The position numbers and the translations under genes were made by a program. A model generated the notes under the pieces. It was not told where the DNA came from and did no database searches. It saw only the letters and a program-made list of their open reading frames with translations. 64,000 nt of DNA from Pycnococcus provasolii (Eukaryota; Chlorophyta; Pseudoscourfieldiophyceae; Pseudoscourfieldiales; Pycnococcaceae). This document shows, piece by piece, positions 18,384 through 28,633 of the stretch. The stretch spans positions 1 through 64,000 of the forward strand of contig OW568871.1 of NCBI GenBank assembly GCA_938743325.2. Direction: 5' to 3'. Each line of letters opens with the position of its first letter. The stretch's first letter is position 1.

Positions 18384-19358
18384 TTACGGAACAGACACCG
18401 GCGGCTCAGACGTCGCGGCGACGTTGACAGGCTTGCGTGCGTGAATGACGCCCCACTGGAACACACCGCGGTCCACCTGGCCCACACGGCGTGCGAGGTT
18501 GTCTCGGTACGTAGTCAGCAGCTTGACGTCCACCTTGAGTTCTTCTGGCGGAGTGCTCTCGAGAATCTTCTCCACCTTTTTCAACATGAGCGCAAATGAC
18601 GTCTTGATGTCCTGTGTGAGGTTGACAAACGTGACGTCCGACCATCCCGCCTCCTTCATGACGGAAACGTTCTGCTCGGGGCTCAGCCAGTCGTTCACCA
18701 TGTTCGTCTGCGCGAACGTAGCGAGCTCCTCCTGCGACACGCCAGGTCCGGTGCCGCACATGAGATCGCACCACGCGAACGCACCTCCGGGCTTGACGAC
18801 GCGAAGCGCCTCCTGGTACGTCGTGAGCTTGGAGAAGGCGTGAACAAAGGCATCCTGCGAAAAGGCGACGTCGAAGCTGTTGTCTTCGTACGGGCACTTC
18901 TCGTACGTTCCAGTGGAGACGGAAACACGCCCGTCGAGACCCATCTCGGTGACGAGCTTCGCGTTCGTGGCGTTCTGCTCGGGGCACAGGTTCAGGCAGC
19001 TCGCGGCGACCCCCTCGTTGTCCTTGCAGATGCGCCGTGCCGCGGCACCCGTTCCACTTCCCAGGTCGACGTACGACAGCGGCGTCTTGCTGCCAACCAT
19101 CTCCCACACGAGCTTGAACATGTAGTCCGTCATCTGGTCCGACGCCTTTCCGTACGCTCCCGGTTCGTCGAGGTCGATGTTGTCCCACTTGCCGAAGTGG
19201 ATGTTATCCGTTCCGTCTCCCATCACCTCCGCGTAGAACTCGAGTTTCTCCTTGGTGTCGTACTGCTGCAGCACGCCGGACTCGTGGCTCTCCCTGTCAT
19301 CGTGCTTCTTGTAGACTTCGGTTTTGTATCCGTCAGCGGGCGCGGGTGCGGTGGCCAT
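18384..19358 (-). CDS. Sarcosine/dimethylglycine N-methyltransferase-like enzyme
   Basis: A 324-residue class I SAM-dependent methyltransferase. The SAM loop is YVDLGSGTGAAARRI, followed by CLNLCPEQNATNAK, very like the region after motif I in glycine-betaine-forming methyltransferases. The acidic motif II/III region is SFDVAFSQDAFVHAF and motif post-III is LRVVKPGGAFAWCDLM. The end (FQWGVIHARKP) also fits that family. Such enzymes methylate sarcosine and dimethylglycine to betaine, a compatible solute; phosphoethanolamine-type methyltransferases are the main alternative. No separate glycine methyltransferase gene is in the window. No transit peptide is clear. Confidence 0.72.
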   Translation of the reverse strand: MATAPAPADGYKTEVYKKHDDRESHESGVLQQYDTKEKLEFYAEVMGDGTDNIHFGKWDNIDLDEPGAYGKASDQMTDYMFKLVWEMVGSKTPLSYVDLGSGTGAAARRICKDNEGVAASCLNLCPEQNATNAKLVTEMGLDGRVSVSTGTYEKCPYEDNSFDVAFSQDAFVHAFSKLTTYQEALRVVKPGGAFAWCDLMCGTGPGVSQEELATFAQTNMVNDWLSPEQNVSVMKEAGWSDVTFVNLTQDIKTSFALMLKKVEKILESTPPEELKVDVKLLTTYRDNLARRVGQVDRGVFQWGVIHARKPVNVAATSEPPVSVP

Positions 19359-20062
19359 TCCTCCTGGTATTGCTTGAGTTGTGATGGGATCGGGGCAGCG
19401 TTAGATGCGAAGGGGAGGGGGTGCCCTGTGCTGTGTTGTGATTGGGATAGCAGGATAGAGAGAAGGAGTTGAAGAAAGAAAAGGAGCCTGGGGCTTTTTC
19501 CACCTCTCCTTCTTCCTCCCATCCGCCCAGAAAGGGCAACGACTTTCCGGGGCATCAGATTCGGGGTTTGGGAAGTGACGCCTGAGGTCGTGAAGCGTCG
19601 CCCAGATGCACGGGGACGGCGACGACGAGGAGGACGCGTCTGGGCGTATTCCAGTGTCCCCCGGATGCGGGTGTTCGCGCTTTGAAGGGTCGGCGGAAAT
19701 CCAAGCAGGCCGAGAGCAGAAAGAGAGAAGATCTGCCGCTGCTCGTGGGAAAACGCGTGAGGCATTTCCCCCGACGCCCCTGCACCACTCAACCTCCTCC
19801 CCTCCCCTTTTCCCCTTTCCCTTTCCTCCACCTTCCCCTTCGACATCCATCCATCCCACGCCACCCTACGCATAACTCGCACAACTCACTGAACTAGTTC
19901 CTCTCTCTTCTCGTCGTCCGCTGGTGTGCATAAGCAGCGTTCTCTCTCTGTGAACACGGAGGGCAAGCCAGAGAACCGGCACGCGGGCTTGGTATACCGC
20001 GCTGATCACACGTACAAGAAGACTGGACTTTTCACAACACAAATACACTTATATTCACAACC
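19359..20062. other. Divergent promoter region, methyltransferase and BCAT
   Basis: A 704-bp gap, among the longest here. It contains TTCGGGGTTT at 19560-19569, about 200 bp before the methyltransferase start, and C/T-rich runs around 19790-19850. Long frames crossing it are low-complexity and not supported as genes. Confidence 0.5.
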
Positions 20063-21271
20063 ATGGCAACCCAAACGCGAGAGCAGGCACAAACAAACGT
20101 GGATCGCGACACGCTCGGGGCCGGTGCGAATTTGCACGTCGCCGCGGGAGTCGTCAGCAGCTCTCTGAAGCGAACTCTACGCGCACCGCCGCCGTCGAGG
20201 GACATCAAGGCACTCCTCGCAAAACCGTGGGGTCAGGTTTTCGCCCCCTCGATGTGCCACTACGAGACCACCGAGAGGTACGATGCGCCGGTCGGTGACG
20301 ACGAAGACGCACTCGAGGAAGGCGCGGCGGTGTGGGCAACAGCCACGGGAGGTGTCATGGCATATGGGCCGCTTCAGGTGAGCCCCGCTGCCGGCGTGCT
20401 GAACTACGGACAGGGACTGTTTGAGGGCATGAAGGCTTACCGTACACCTGACGGGCGTATCGCCATCTTCCGGCCCGAGGAAAACGCCAAACGTGCACAG
20501 GAGGGCTGCCGTCGCCTGTGCATGCCGCCCCCTCCCGTCAAATTCTTCGTCGACGCGGTGAAGAGGTGTGTCGCGGCTAACGCATCGCACGTTCCGCCGC
20601 ACGGCATGGGAACGTTGTACCTTCGCCCGATGGTGCTTGGCACGGGTGCGCAGCTCGGACTGTTTCCCGCACCCACGTACAGTCTCGTCATCTACGCGAG
20701 CCCCGTTGGAAGCTACTTCCGTGGCAAGCAGGCAGACCCCATCGACCTGCACGTTGAGACCCGGTTTCACCGCGCGTGCAGCGGCGGAAGCGGAGGTGTC
20801 AAGGCGATTGGCAACTACGCACCGACGCTGCTTCCCCAAAAGAAGGCAAAGAAGGAGGCGGGCAAGGACAACTGCCTCTACCTGGACTCGGTGGAAAACC
20901 GCTACATCGAGGAGGTGGGAACTTGCAACATCTTCGTCGTCGCGAAGGATGGCACCGTTCGAACGCCCAGCCTGACGGGAACCATCTTGTCGGGTATCAC
21001 GCGCATGTCGATTATCCAGATCCTGCGTGACATGGGACGGACCGTCGTCGAGGAGAGGGTGAGCATCGACCAGCTGACTGACGGCGAGGAGGCGTTCGTG
21101 ACTGGGACTGCCGTTGGCGTTTGCCCGATCGGTTCTGTGACATTTAACGGAGTGCAACATTCGTTCACTGGCGATCGGGCGCTCACATTGGCAGTGACGG
21201 AGGAGTTGTCTGGCGTTCAAACTGGCTCGATCGAGGACCGTCGCGGATGGATTGAGGCGATCGAGTTCTAA
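20063..21271 (+). CDS. BCAT: Branched-chain amino acid aminotransferase
   Basis: A fold type IV PLP enzyme that transfers amino groups between Leu/Ile/Val and 2-oxoglutarate. The start lies in ACCATGG, a strong context. Motifs are NYGQGLFEGMKAYR near the N-terminal domain, TLYLRPMVLGTG, the PLP Lys region GGVKAIGNYAPTLLPQ, and YIEEVGTCNIFVV with the conserved Glu. Length is 402 residues with about 60 extra N-terminal residues (basic, Ala/Ser-rich) that may target plastid or mitochondrion. The strand facing it is a long shadow frame. Confidence 0.95.
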   Translation: MATQTREQAQTNVDRDTLGAGANLHVAAGVVSSSLKRTLRAPPPSRDIKALLAKPWGQVFAPSMCHYETTERYDAPVGDDEDALEEGAAVWATATGGVMAYGPLQVSPAAGVLNYGQGLFEGMKAYRTPDGRIAIFRPEENAKRAQEGCRRLCMPPPPVKFFVDAVKRCVAANASHVPPHGMGTLYLRPMVLGTGAQLGLFPAPTYSLVIYASPVGSYFRGKQADPIDLHVETRFHRACSGGSGGVKAIGNYAPTLLPQKKAKKEAGKDNCLYLDSVENRYIEEVGTCNIFVVAKDGTVRTPSLTGTILSGITRMSIIQILRDMGRTVVEERVSIDQLTDGEEAFVTGTAVGVCPIGSVTFNGVQHSFTGDRALTLAVTEELSGVQTGSIEDRRGWIEAIEF

Positions 21272-21449
21272 AAATGTACGCGGCACGAACTAAGGGATTA
21301 AGGATTTTTGATTCCAGGTGTCGCGGCTCTAACGACTACCAAATATAGGTTTTATGGATAGATTCTTTAAGGTATTTTTTTTCGCTTGAGTAAAGAATAA
21401 GAAAAAAAAATACATCTCGAAAACGAATATCTCTTGTCAGTTCTTTTAC

Positions 21450-22499
21450 TTACTTACAAAGTGGCTCGTGCGCGATGAGGTGGTCAAGCGCCGCACACAC
21501 AGCAGCCACCTGCGCTGCGTTGCACTGCTCGGGCGTGGCACTGGGGGAATCTGGGTACACCTCGGTGGTGGTTGCGTACGAGGCATTCGTCACGCCGGCG
21601 CACAGGCCAAGCTGGTTTGGCGGTGGAATGCCAATGACACCTTCCTGGATCACCTCCTCGCCGATAATCTTGCCGTTGGCATCAGGCGGTGCGATGTGCG
21701 TCACGGTGCGCACGCCGTCGATGATCGCCTTCACCCACGCCGTCTGCGGGTTACTGTTGTCAGCGACAAGGTAGAAGCCATCGGGGATGAGGTCAGGCTC
21801 GCTTTCCACGCCGTCGCGGGCAGCCTTAGCAGGTCGAAACTCCGACTCGTCCGTGTCAGTAGTCTCGTGCAGGTCTATGTGACAGAGCCATCGCGCGACA
21901 CCAAGCGACTTGAGCACCGCAATGACTGCGGTCGACTCCTCTGTTGCCGGCTCAGGATTAAAAGACCTTCCAGGCACGACTTCGCCGTTCGGGTTGAAGC
22001 TTCGATTGGGGTCAACGGCACTTGCATTCCAACGCTGGATCGTCTCGTAGCCCCACGGCGATACGCAAGGAAGCACGACGATGTTGAACTTGCTGGCATA
22101 CTGCTCAGCCTTCGTGGCTAAAAATGCAATAGCGCCCTGCACGCCACTCGTCTCGTAGCCGTGAACACCTCCCGTCACAAGGACGCAAGGTTTGTCGTCA
22201 CTCCACGTTGCGAGCGTGCGCACCGCAAACATCTCGTAAGACCCGTGCGACAGAGAGCCGTACCTTGTGACGTCGAACTTCGACTTGAGCGGCTCAAGCT
22301 TCGCCACCACCTCGTCGGCGTAGCTGCGCTGGATTTCACGCGTGTTCCTCCAGTGGAGTTTTTCGGCATCTGTCCACGCCGCGCCAGGAGTTCCTATGGG
22401 ATATCGCACCCCCGCCGCCATCGCACGCACGCGTTGATACGATCGTGTCGACGAATAGAGACGCACAGGAGAGGTGGTGGTGGTGCACGCCGTGCGCAT
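21450..22499 (-). CDS. M14-family zinc carboxypeptidase-like protein
   Basis: Metallopeptidase of the M14/succinylglutamate-desuccinylase-like fold. Zinc ligands fit VTGGVHGYETSG (HxxE) and HIDLHETTDTDESEF; substrate binding fits DPNRSFNP; the catalytic Glu fits ATTTEVYPDS. The start at 22499 gives MRTACTTTTSPVRLYSSTRS, a Ser/Thr/Arg leader that fits a mitochondrial or plastid presequence. A shorter start at 22421 (MAAGVRYP) begins at the conserved part. The substrate is unknown. A TTCGGGGTTT element lies about 90 bp upstream (22586-22595). Confidence 0.82.
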   Translation of the reverse strand: MRTACTTTTSPVRLYSSTRSYQRVRAMAAGVRYPIGTPGAAWTDAEKLHWRNTREIQRSYADEVVAKLEPLKSKFDVTRYGSLSHGSYEMFAVRTLATWSDDKPCVLVTGGVHGYETSGVQGAIAFLATKAEQYASKFNIVVLPCVSPWGYETIQRWNASAVDPNRSFNPNGEVVPGRSFNPEPATEESTAVIAVLKSLGVARWLCHIDLHETTDTDESEFRPAKAARDGVESEPDLIPDGFYLVADNSNPQTAWVKAIIDGVRTVTHIAPPDANGKIIGEEVIQEGVIGIPPPNQLGLCAGVTNASYATTTEVYPDSPSATPEQCNAAQVAAVCAALDHLIAHEPLCK

Positions 22500-22636
22500 G
22501 TACTGTACCTTGTGGGGACAAGAATGGCGGGAGGGTTGCCCCCTCTGGTTGCCCCTTTTTCCGACCCAGCCGCCACGGTTCGTTTTTCGGGGTTTGTAAA
22601 TGTGCATGTGTTCATATGACGCTTTCTGTTGGGTGT

Positions 22637-23692
22637 TTACACGGTTGGATCCCCCTTCACCGCGCAGAACATGATGTACTGCTGGTCTCTTGTGCACCGG
22701 AAGTCCTTCAATCCCGCACGCGCGCAGACGTCACGAAGCTCGCGTTCCGTCCAGAACTTGTACTCACCGCGACCTCCCCATAGCTGGTCACCCGCGAGCT
22801 GTTCAATCGGCGCCACGGCGGAATCGTCCCCCAAAAATTGGCCGAGACGGCTCAGCGGCGTCAGAAAGGTGGAACCTACGAACATTCCGCCTGGCTTGAG
22901 AGTTCTTGCCACCTCGGCAACGCAGAGCTCAGGCTGTGGCCAGCAGTGGATCGCGGCACCGGCGTGAATTGCGGCAAAGCAAGCACTGCGGAACGGAAGC
23001 CTTCGCGCATCCGCGCGCACGAGCTTCACACCGCTCGTGCTTTCAGCTCTCATCCGTTCAGCCGTTTCACTGAGCATCGCCTCCGAGAAGTCCGCCGCGA
23101 CGACGGGAGACCACTTGCCCGACGAAGCGAAGCGGCGCGTGAAGAGCCCACTGCCACAAGACAGGTCGAGGAAAGGTCCGCTCGGTGTCGTCTCGAGAAA
23201 TTCGCTTGCCATGGCATACTCTCGATCGGCGCCAGGAAATCCAGCCCAGCTAAAGCTCTGCCTCCACCCGCGTTCGTACGCGAACGAAACCTGAGGCCTT
23301 TCGAACGTCGTCGTCCCAAGAATCCTCTGTTCGGCGTACGTTCCACGTCCCTGCTCGGCGCCGCCGTCGACGGATGCGTTCGACTCGAGCACCATTTCCG
23401 CAAACGTGCCCTTGTCTGGATAGCTGAGCGCGCACGGGGTGCACGTCCACGCCTTGTTCTTGCCTACACCACGCTGCACTGGCTGGAAGCACACGGGACA
23501 CGCGAGGAGGTCGTTGAGAGGGTCTGAGGCGGGAACCTGCTGCTGCGGCGTGCTGTTTCCGACGCTGGCCGTCGCGGACGTGCGCACGAAACCTCGAGCA
23601 CGTGCACGCGTGCTTATGAATCGAGCGTAGTTGTGCGTGGCTGGTCGTGCTTGCCGCGATGGCGTGCTCGCTTGTAACATCGCGCACGACAT
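22637..23692 (-). CDS. Plastid SAM-dependent methyltransferase (At1g78140/At2g41040 type)
   Basis: A 351-residue protein from MSCAMLQAS, with a basic Ser/Arg/Thr leader of about 50 residues. A small Cys module follows (LLACPVCFQPVQRG ... WTCTPCALSYPDKG), likely a zinc site. The methyltransferase domain has motif I FLDLSCGSGLFTRRFA, then VVAADFSEAML and VARTLKPGGMFVGSTF. This order (Cys module plus UbiE-like domain) is that of plant chloroplast/plastoglobule methyltransferases of unknown substrate. It is 137 bp upstream of the M14 gene on the same strand. ATCGGGGTTT lies at 23804-23813, about 110 bp upstream. Confidence 0.85.
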   Translation of the reverse strand: MSCAMLQASTPSRQARPATHNYARFISTRARARGFVRTSATASVGNSTPQQQVPASDPLNDLLACPVCFQPVQRGVGKNKAWTCTPCALSYPDKGTFAEMVLESNASVDGGAEQGRGTYAEQRILGTTTFERPQVSFAYERGWRQSFSWAGFPGADREYAMASEFLETTPSGPFLDLSCGSGLFTRRFASSGKWSPVVAADFSEAMLSETAERMRAESTSGVKLVRADARRLPFRSACFAAIHAGAAIHCWPQPELCVAEVARTLKPGGMFVGSTFLTPLSRLGQFLGDDSAVAPIEQLAGDQLWGGRGEYKFWTERELRDVCARAGLKDFRCTRDQQYIMFCAVKGDPTV

Positions 23693-24122
23693 GGGAAAGA
23701 GGAGTTGGAGGGAGAAGGAGTGGCTCACAGGGAAGGGAGGGCCAGCCTGGGAAGGGGCGCGAGGCAGGTGCTCGAAGCATCGCATTCTGCATTCATAATA
23801 ATAATCGGGGTTTCAAAACCGGAAGAAGCTTTGAGTCGTTTCCATAAAAGCCCGAAATCCGTCCGTCCCTCTTTGATTCTTTCCATCCCTCTGCGAATGA
23901 TGGGATGGTTTCGCGCTCTCTTTTGCCTCTCCCCCTCCTTCAGTCCTTCCCCCCCTCCCGGTCCAGGTCCTCCTCCTCCCCCTCCCTCAGGCCGCGCCAT
24001 TTTAGTTCACAGCTCACAGCTCCTGACTCCTCACGCTCGCGGGGCTGGCAGCGCACTTCAGGAGGCCGTCACACACGCTCCACGCGCACTGCAGTAGTCA
24101 ACTCGCCGCTGGGGCGACCATC
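23693..24122. other. Divergent promoter region, methyltransferase and Fused-like kinase
   Basis: A 430-bp gap with one ATCGGGGTTT element (23804-23813) and a C/T-rich tract (about 23930-23990) before the kinase gene. No gene is seen. Confidence 0.5.
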
Positions 24123-27100
24123 ATGGAGCACTACCACGTAACGGCGCTCGTCGGCGAGGGCTCGTTCGGAAAGGTGTACAAGGCGAGGCGCAAGTTCTCG
24201 GGGCAGACGTGCGCCATGAAGTTCATACTCAAACACGGAAAGTCAGAAAAGGACATACGCAACCTCAGGCAGGAGATTGAAATACTAAGGAGCCTCAGAC
24301 ACGAGAACATCATTCAGATGCTTGACACATTCGAGACGAAGAACGAGTTCTGCGTCGTCACGGAGTTCGCGAGAGGGGAGCTCTTCGAGGTGCTCGAGGA
24401 CGACAAGCGCATGCCCGAGGACGAAGTGCGCTCCATCGCGAAGCAGCTCGTGCGCGCGCTGCACTACCTCCACAGCAACCGCATCATTCACCGAGACATG
24501 AAGCCGCAGAACATTCTCATTGGAGCGCAAGGGCAGGTCAAGCTCTGCGACTTTGGATTTGCTCGAGCCATGAGCCAGAACACAATGGTGCTCACCAGCA
24601 TCAAAGGAACGCCTCTCTACATGGCCCCAGAACTCGTGCAGGAGCAGCCGTACAACCACACCGTCGACCTGTGGAGCCTCGGCGTCATCCTCTACGAGCT
24701 ATTCGTGGGGCAGCCGCCGTTCTACACGAACAGCATCTACACGCTCATACAACACATCGTGAGAGATCCTGTGCGATATCCGGATGCCATATCCAAGGAG
24801 TTCAAGTCGTTCCTCAAGGGACTGCTCAACAAAAGACCGTCCGATCGACTGGGCTGGCCAAAGCTTCTCGAGCACCCATTCGTGCGGGAGACTGCCGAGG
24901 AGAGACGTGCAAGAGAGGCGGCGGCGGCGGCGGCGGCAGCAGCGATGGAAGCGAACATATCGTGGCGCGGGGAAGGAGGGGCTGTGGCTGGTGCAGCGGC
25001 GGCGCTCCATGCCCAGCACAACAAGCCATCTCGGGGAGGAGCAGGCGCTGAAATGGCAAAGGAAGCAGCCGCGGTGTCATCGTCACCCACGGCGACGGTA
25101 GCATCTCACGTGCCAGCGGCGGCAAAGGCGTCCGCAGCACCTGGCACGCCGTCTGATCGAAATGCCACACAGGCGCTGGAGAAAGCTGCGACGCGCGATC
25201 GCGAACGTGGAGTTCGACGGCCAGTTGGTGCTGCTGCGCCACCACAGCCTCAGGATGCAGATCGACAGCGTCCTAGCTCCGTGGGCGCGGCGGCGGCTGC
25301 AGCAGTCGCCGCGCAGCAAAACCAGCATCCGAGGCAGGCGACGGCACCAAGCTACGCTGCTCGGACAAATGTTCAGCAGCACCAGGAGGAGCAACAACCT
25401 ACCGACGGTAGCGAAGCGAACACTCGCACAAACAATGAAATCCGCGACGCTGAGGATGGCGATCGTGTCACGCAACTGAACAATCTCGCCGACGCCGCAG
25501 CGGCGAGAAATCATGCAACTTGGTCAATGGCAGCCGCACTGCGAATCCTGCAGGAGGTACTTGCGGATGCCGTCGCGGCGCCTGACTTGACAAATGCCGC
25601 GCTGCGCGCTAGTCTCGCCCTTTTCTCTCAGGGTGCACCACCCGCGTCAGCCGCGGCTCAAGCGGAGGAGGTGGCGCGCGCTCTATGTGTCGCCGCAGGC
25701 CGGAGCTGTCGCGCGGGGGGAACAGCCGCCACGTCAACCATTGCCGAGGCACTGCGTGCCGTGGAAGCGGGTGCGGCGCCGCGTGAGACGGCGGGGGGAC
25801 AGCAGACGGCGGCACACTTACGCGATTGGCGTCGCGATGTGTGCCGTATAGAGTGCTTTCAGGCTCTGTGCGCAATGTGTGCTCTGCCGGGCGCATGGCG
25901 CACAGCAGCCTTGAGTCTCAGCGGCGTTTCTGTGGCGCTTCGTTCAACGTACCACCGTGTAGCACTGCAGCAGCTTGCGCACATCCGCGCTGGGAATTCT
26001 GCGAGCGGATTCAGCGAGTCACTTAACGAGCATAGCGACGAGTACAGCGCCGTCAGCGACGCTTCTGGACTTCTTGCAGTTGCGAGCAAGTGCGACCTCG
26101 TGCCATACGCCGCAACAGGATTCGCCTCTGCGGTGGATGCCACAAAGTCGGCGCCAAATGCAGCCACAAGCCCGGCACGCCTCTGCGTTGACGCTTCCGT
26201 GGATGCATTGGCAAGACTCGTGCATCCCGCGCACGGCGGTGCGCTGCTTGGCGCGGAAGCGTGCGGAGCTCCCGAGGCTGCACTTCTTCACCTGCGCGAG
26301 CGATTTCCGCTCGCGGCGGCGTGCACCGCAGATTCTTCGGAGACTTCCGCAGGAAGCGTTAGCAGGCAGATTGCAAAGCTGGGTGTGCTAGACGCAGCCG
26401 CTTCATCGGCTGCACTGCAGCTTGCGGATCACCTTGTTAAGGCTGGCGAGGGTGTTGCCATGCGCCACTTCGCAGCGAGCGTCGCGACGGCGTACGGCGA
26501 CGGCGATCTTGATCGCCTTGCAAGCCTTCTGCGAATCCTGCTACAGTGCGCTCGCGTGTCAAATGCGTTCTGCGCGGCGGCGATCGCCGCTGGCACCGCG
26601 GACGCACTTGCCGCAATGGTTTCCGCCGCTGCTGCATCCGCGGGGGCGGACGATTCGCCAGCAGCCGCGGCAACTGATGCCACGGAGACTGACGCCGTGC
26701 TGGTGACCGTGCTTCTCACTCTCACGGCGCTCTTCCGAGGGTCGCCGGCTCGCGACGCCGCCTCTGTCGGCATGCGCGAGACGGTTGCCGCGCAAGCCGC
26801 GAGGCTCGTGCTACGAATTCAAGACCACACGGCAGCTTTGGCTGCCGCGGGATGTGCGTCCGCGGCGCTTCGCCTGCCAGCTCCCACAGCGGGTGGTGAT
26901 GTGAGCGTACCCTCCCCTCGACCGCCAGCTGAACTTCTGTCGCCAGCAAGCCTGGCGCGCATCAACACACTGTTTGCTCAGGTGCCCACAGCCGCGTCGT
27001 CACGTGCTCTCTACGTGGCCGAGGGCTTGCTGCCAACCGAAGGTGCGCGAGATGGCGCCGTGCCTCTTTGCGAGTGTCTTGTTGGAATCGCCGTCGCAGC

Positions 27101-28511
27101 ATCTGCAAATCCCGGAGCAAGCCCTCGAGGCGCGGCGGCGGCAGCTGCTGTAGCAGCACAGTTGCAACCGCAGATTCTGATGACAGCCGCGCGAGGCGCG
27201 CAGATCAGCCCTCGTAGCGTGCTTCGACTTGTGAGCGTGATGCGAACGCAGAGCTTTTTGCAGCAGCGCATGATTGCGGATGGATCGCTATCCCCCGAGC
27301 ACCATCTGCTGCTTCGCGATGGGTTGCTCTCGTCAACCGTCGCACTGCTCGACGACCGGCATCTGGCGCATCTGCTGCAGTGGCCAAGCCGATGGGCAGG
27401 TGGCAGGGCTGGCGCGCAGCGCCTCTTCGCCGAGGTGGCGGCTCTGCTGCATGCTCCGCTTGGTGGCTCCGCGGGTCAGGTTGTGCCGCCTAGCCCGCCG
27501 GCGCCGCCGGCGGTGCAGAAGGCGCTGCACGAGGTGTACCACCACCACGGCGTGGTGCTGCGCATCATCCATATGCTCGAATATCTTGACCCTGGCGAGA
27601 TGGCGGCGCCGCTAACGCTGTGCAGTCGGCTCGTCCTCGCGCACTCGTCATTTGCGGTACAATTCCTAAAGAGTGGTGCGCTCACCGCTCGCACGTGCTC
27701 AAAGCTGCTGCGCTCGAACAATCCGCCCAACTGCCTGGTAGACGTCCTGTTGTGCATCAGCCAGCTGGCTCGCATACGCAAGGAGCACTACGAAACAATC
27801 CACGCCGCAGGGTTGTATCCTCAGCTCAAGACGCTTCTAACGTTCCCTTCGGACGCCGCCGTGAGAGCACGAGCGTGCAACCTTGTCGGCAACCTGTGCC
27901 GCCACAGCGACTTTTTCTACGAGCCGCTTCGGGCGTCGGGGATCGTGGATGCGCTCGTCGCGCGTTGCTCTGACGTCGACAAGGCGACGCGCAAGTTTGC
28001 CTGCTTCGCGATTGGCAACGCCGGCTTCCACAGCAACGCGCTGTACCCAAATCTCGCGTCTGCAATCTCTGCACTCGTGGCGATCCTTCGCGGTGGACCG
28101 AGTACGCCGGGTGATACGGTGGAGGAGGAAAAAACGCGCGCGAACGCCGCTGGTGCCATTGGCAACCTTGTGCGAAATGGTGCGAGCCTATGCGGAGAGC
28201 TCGTCGCACAGGGCGCCATCGACGCGCTTGTGGAGACGGTGCAAGCGGCAGTGAGCGAGAACGCCGCGCCGATACGGAATGGTGGCGGTGCGCCTTCAGA
28301 TGAAGCAGAAGCCAGCCAAAGCCCGCTCAAAATTGCACTGTTCAGCCTGGGGAACATGTGTGCTCATGCCGAGTGCCGCGAGTGCCTGCTTCGCCCCGAG
28401 GCGCACTTTCTCGAGACTCTGGATGCGCTGCTGACATGCGCAGCCTCGGACAGTACGGTTGCGAAATACGTCGCGCGTATTCACAACAAGCTGGGGCTCG
28501 CCTCATCATAG
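24123..28511 (+). CDS. FUSED/TIO/STK36-type Ser/Thr kinase with ARM repeats
   Basis: Residues 1-257 are a complete protein kinase domain: glycine loop [12 protein letters not shown], Lys33 in [36 protein letters not shown] and a closing HPFVRET. This domain closely matches the Fused family (plant TIO, animal STK36). An Ala/Gln-rich, poorly conserved stretch follows (about 258-480). The remaining 1000 residues are helical and end in ARM/HEAT-like repeats ([45 protein letters not shown]). Plant TIO acts in phragmoplast expansion and cytokinesis; animal Fused acts in Hedgehog signalling and motile cilia. At 1462 residues it is close to TIO. The ATG follows the context ACCATC. Confidence 0.9.
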   Translation: MEHYHVTALVGEGSFGKVYKARRKFSGQTCAMKFILKHGKSEKDIRNLRQEIEILRSLRHENIIQMLDTFETKNEFCVVTEFARGELFEVLEDDKRMPEDEVRSIAKQLVRALHYLHSNRIIHRDMKPQNILIGAQGQVKLCDFGFARAMSQNTMVLTSIKGTPLYMAPELVQEQPYNHTVDLWSLGVILYELFVGQPPFYTNSIYTLIQHIVRDPVRYPDAISKEFKSFLKGLLNKRPSDRLGWPKLLEHPFVRETAEERRAREAAAAAAAAAMEANISWRGEGGAVAGAAAALHAQHNKPSRGGAGAEMAKEAAAVSSSPTATVASHVPAAAKASAAPGTPSDRNATQALEKAATRDRERGVRRPVGAAAPPQPQDADRQRPSSVGAAAAAAVAAQQNQHPRQATAPSYAARTNVQQHQEEQQPTDGSEANTRTNNEIRDAEDGDRVTQLNNLADAAAARNHATWSMAAALRILQEVLADAVAAPDLTNAALRASLALFSQGAPPASAAAQAEEVARALCVAAGRSCRAGGTAATSTIAEALRAVEAGAAPRETAGGQQTAAHLRDWRRDVCRIECFQALCAMCALPGAWRTAALSLSGVSVALRSTYHRVALQQLAHIRAGNSASGFSESLNEHSDEYSAVSDASGLLAVASKCDLVPYAATGFASAVDATKSAPNAATSPARLCVDASVDALARLVHPAHGGALLGAEACGAPEAALLHLRERFPLAAACTADSSETSAGSVSRQIAKLGVLDAAASSAALQLADHLVKAGEGVAMRHFAASVATAYGDGDLDRLASLLRILLQCARVSNAFCAAAIAAGTADALAAMVSAAAASAGADDSPAAAATDATETDAVLVTVLLTLTALFRGSPARDAASVGMRETVAAQAARLVLRIQDHTAALAAAGCASAALRLPAPTAGGDVSVPSPRPPAELLSPASLARINTLFAQVPTAASSRALYVAEGLLPTEGARDGAVPLCECLVGIAVAASANPGASPRGAAAAAAVAAQLQPQILMTAARGAQISPRSVLRLVSVMRTQSFLQQRMIADGSLSPEHHLLLRDGLLSSTVALLDDRHLAHLLQWPSRWAGGRAGAQRLFAEVAALLHAPLGGSAGQVVPPSPPAPPAVQKALHEVYHHHGVVLRIIHMLEYLDPGEMAAPLTLCSRLVLAHSSFAVQFLKSGALTARTCSKLLRSNNPPNCLVDVLLCISQLARIRKEHYETIHAAGLYPQLKTLLTFPSDAAVRARACNLVGNLCRHSDFFYEPLRASGIVDALVARCSDVDKATRKFACFAIGNAGFHSNALYPNLASAISALVAILRGGPSTPGDTVEEEKTRANAAGAIGNLVRNGASLCGELVAQGAIDALVETVQAAVSENAAPIRNGGGAPSDEAEASQSPLKIALFSLGNMCAHAECRECLLRPEAHFLETLDALLTCAASDSTVAKYVARIHNKLGLASS

Positions 28512-28633
28512 AATATTGTAATGATATGAAAGTAACAATAAAAGGAACAACCTCAAAATTATCATTTGCTTGGACCTCCCGAGGTTTGTCAAACACAAAG
28601 AGTCCTGTATGGATATTACACACGCACTAAACT

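Noticed and set aside
19223-19882. Long minus-strand frames over the methyltransferase/BCAT gap
   Set aside because: Low-complexity Arg/Gly/Ser sequence overlapping a real gene start; no family features.
20177-21286. Long minus-strand frame opposite BCAT (369 codons)
   Set aside because: It lies fully antisense to a certain BCAT gene and has no recognisable domain; it is a by-product of GC-rich codon use.
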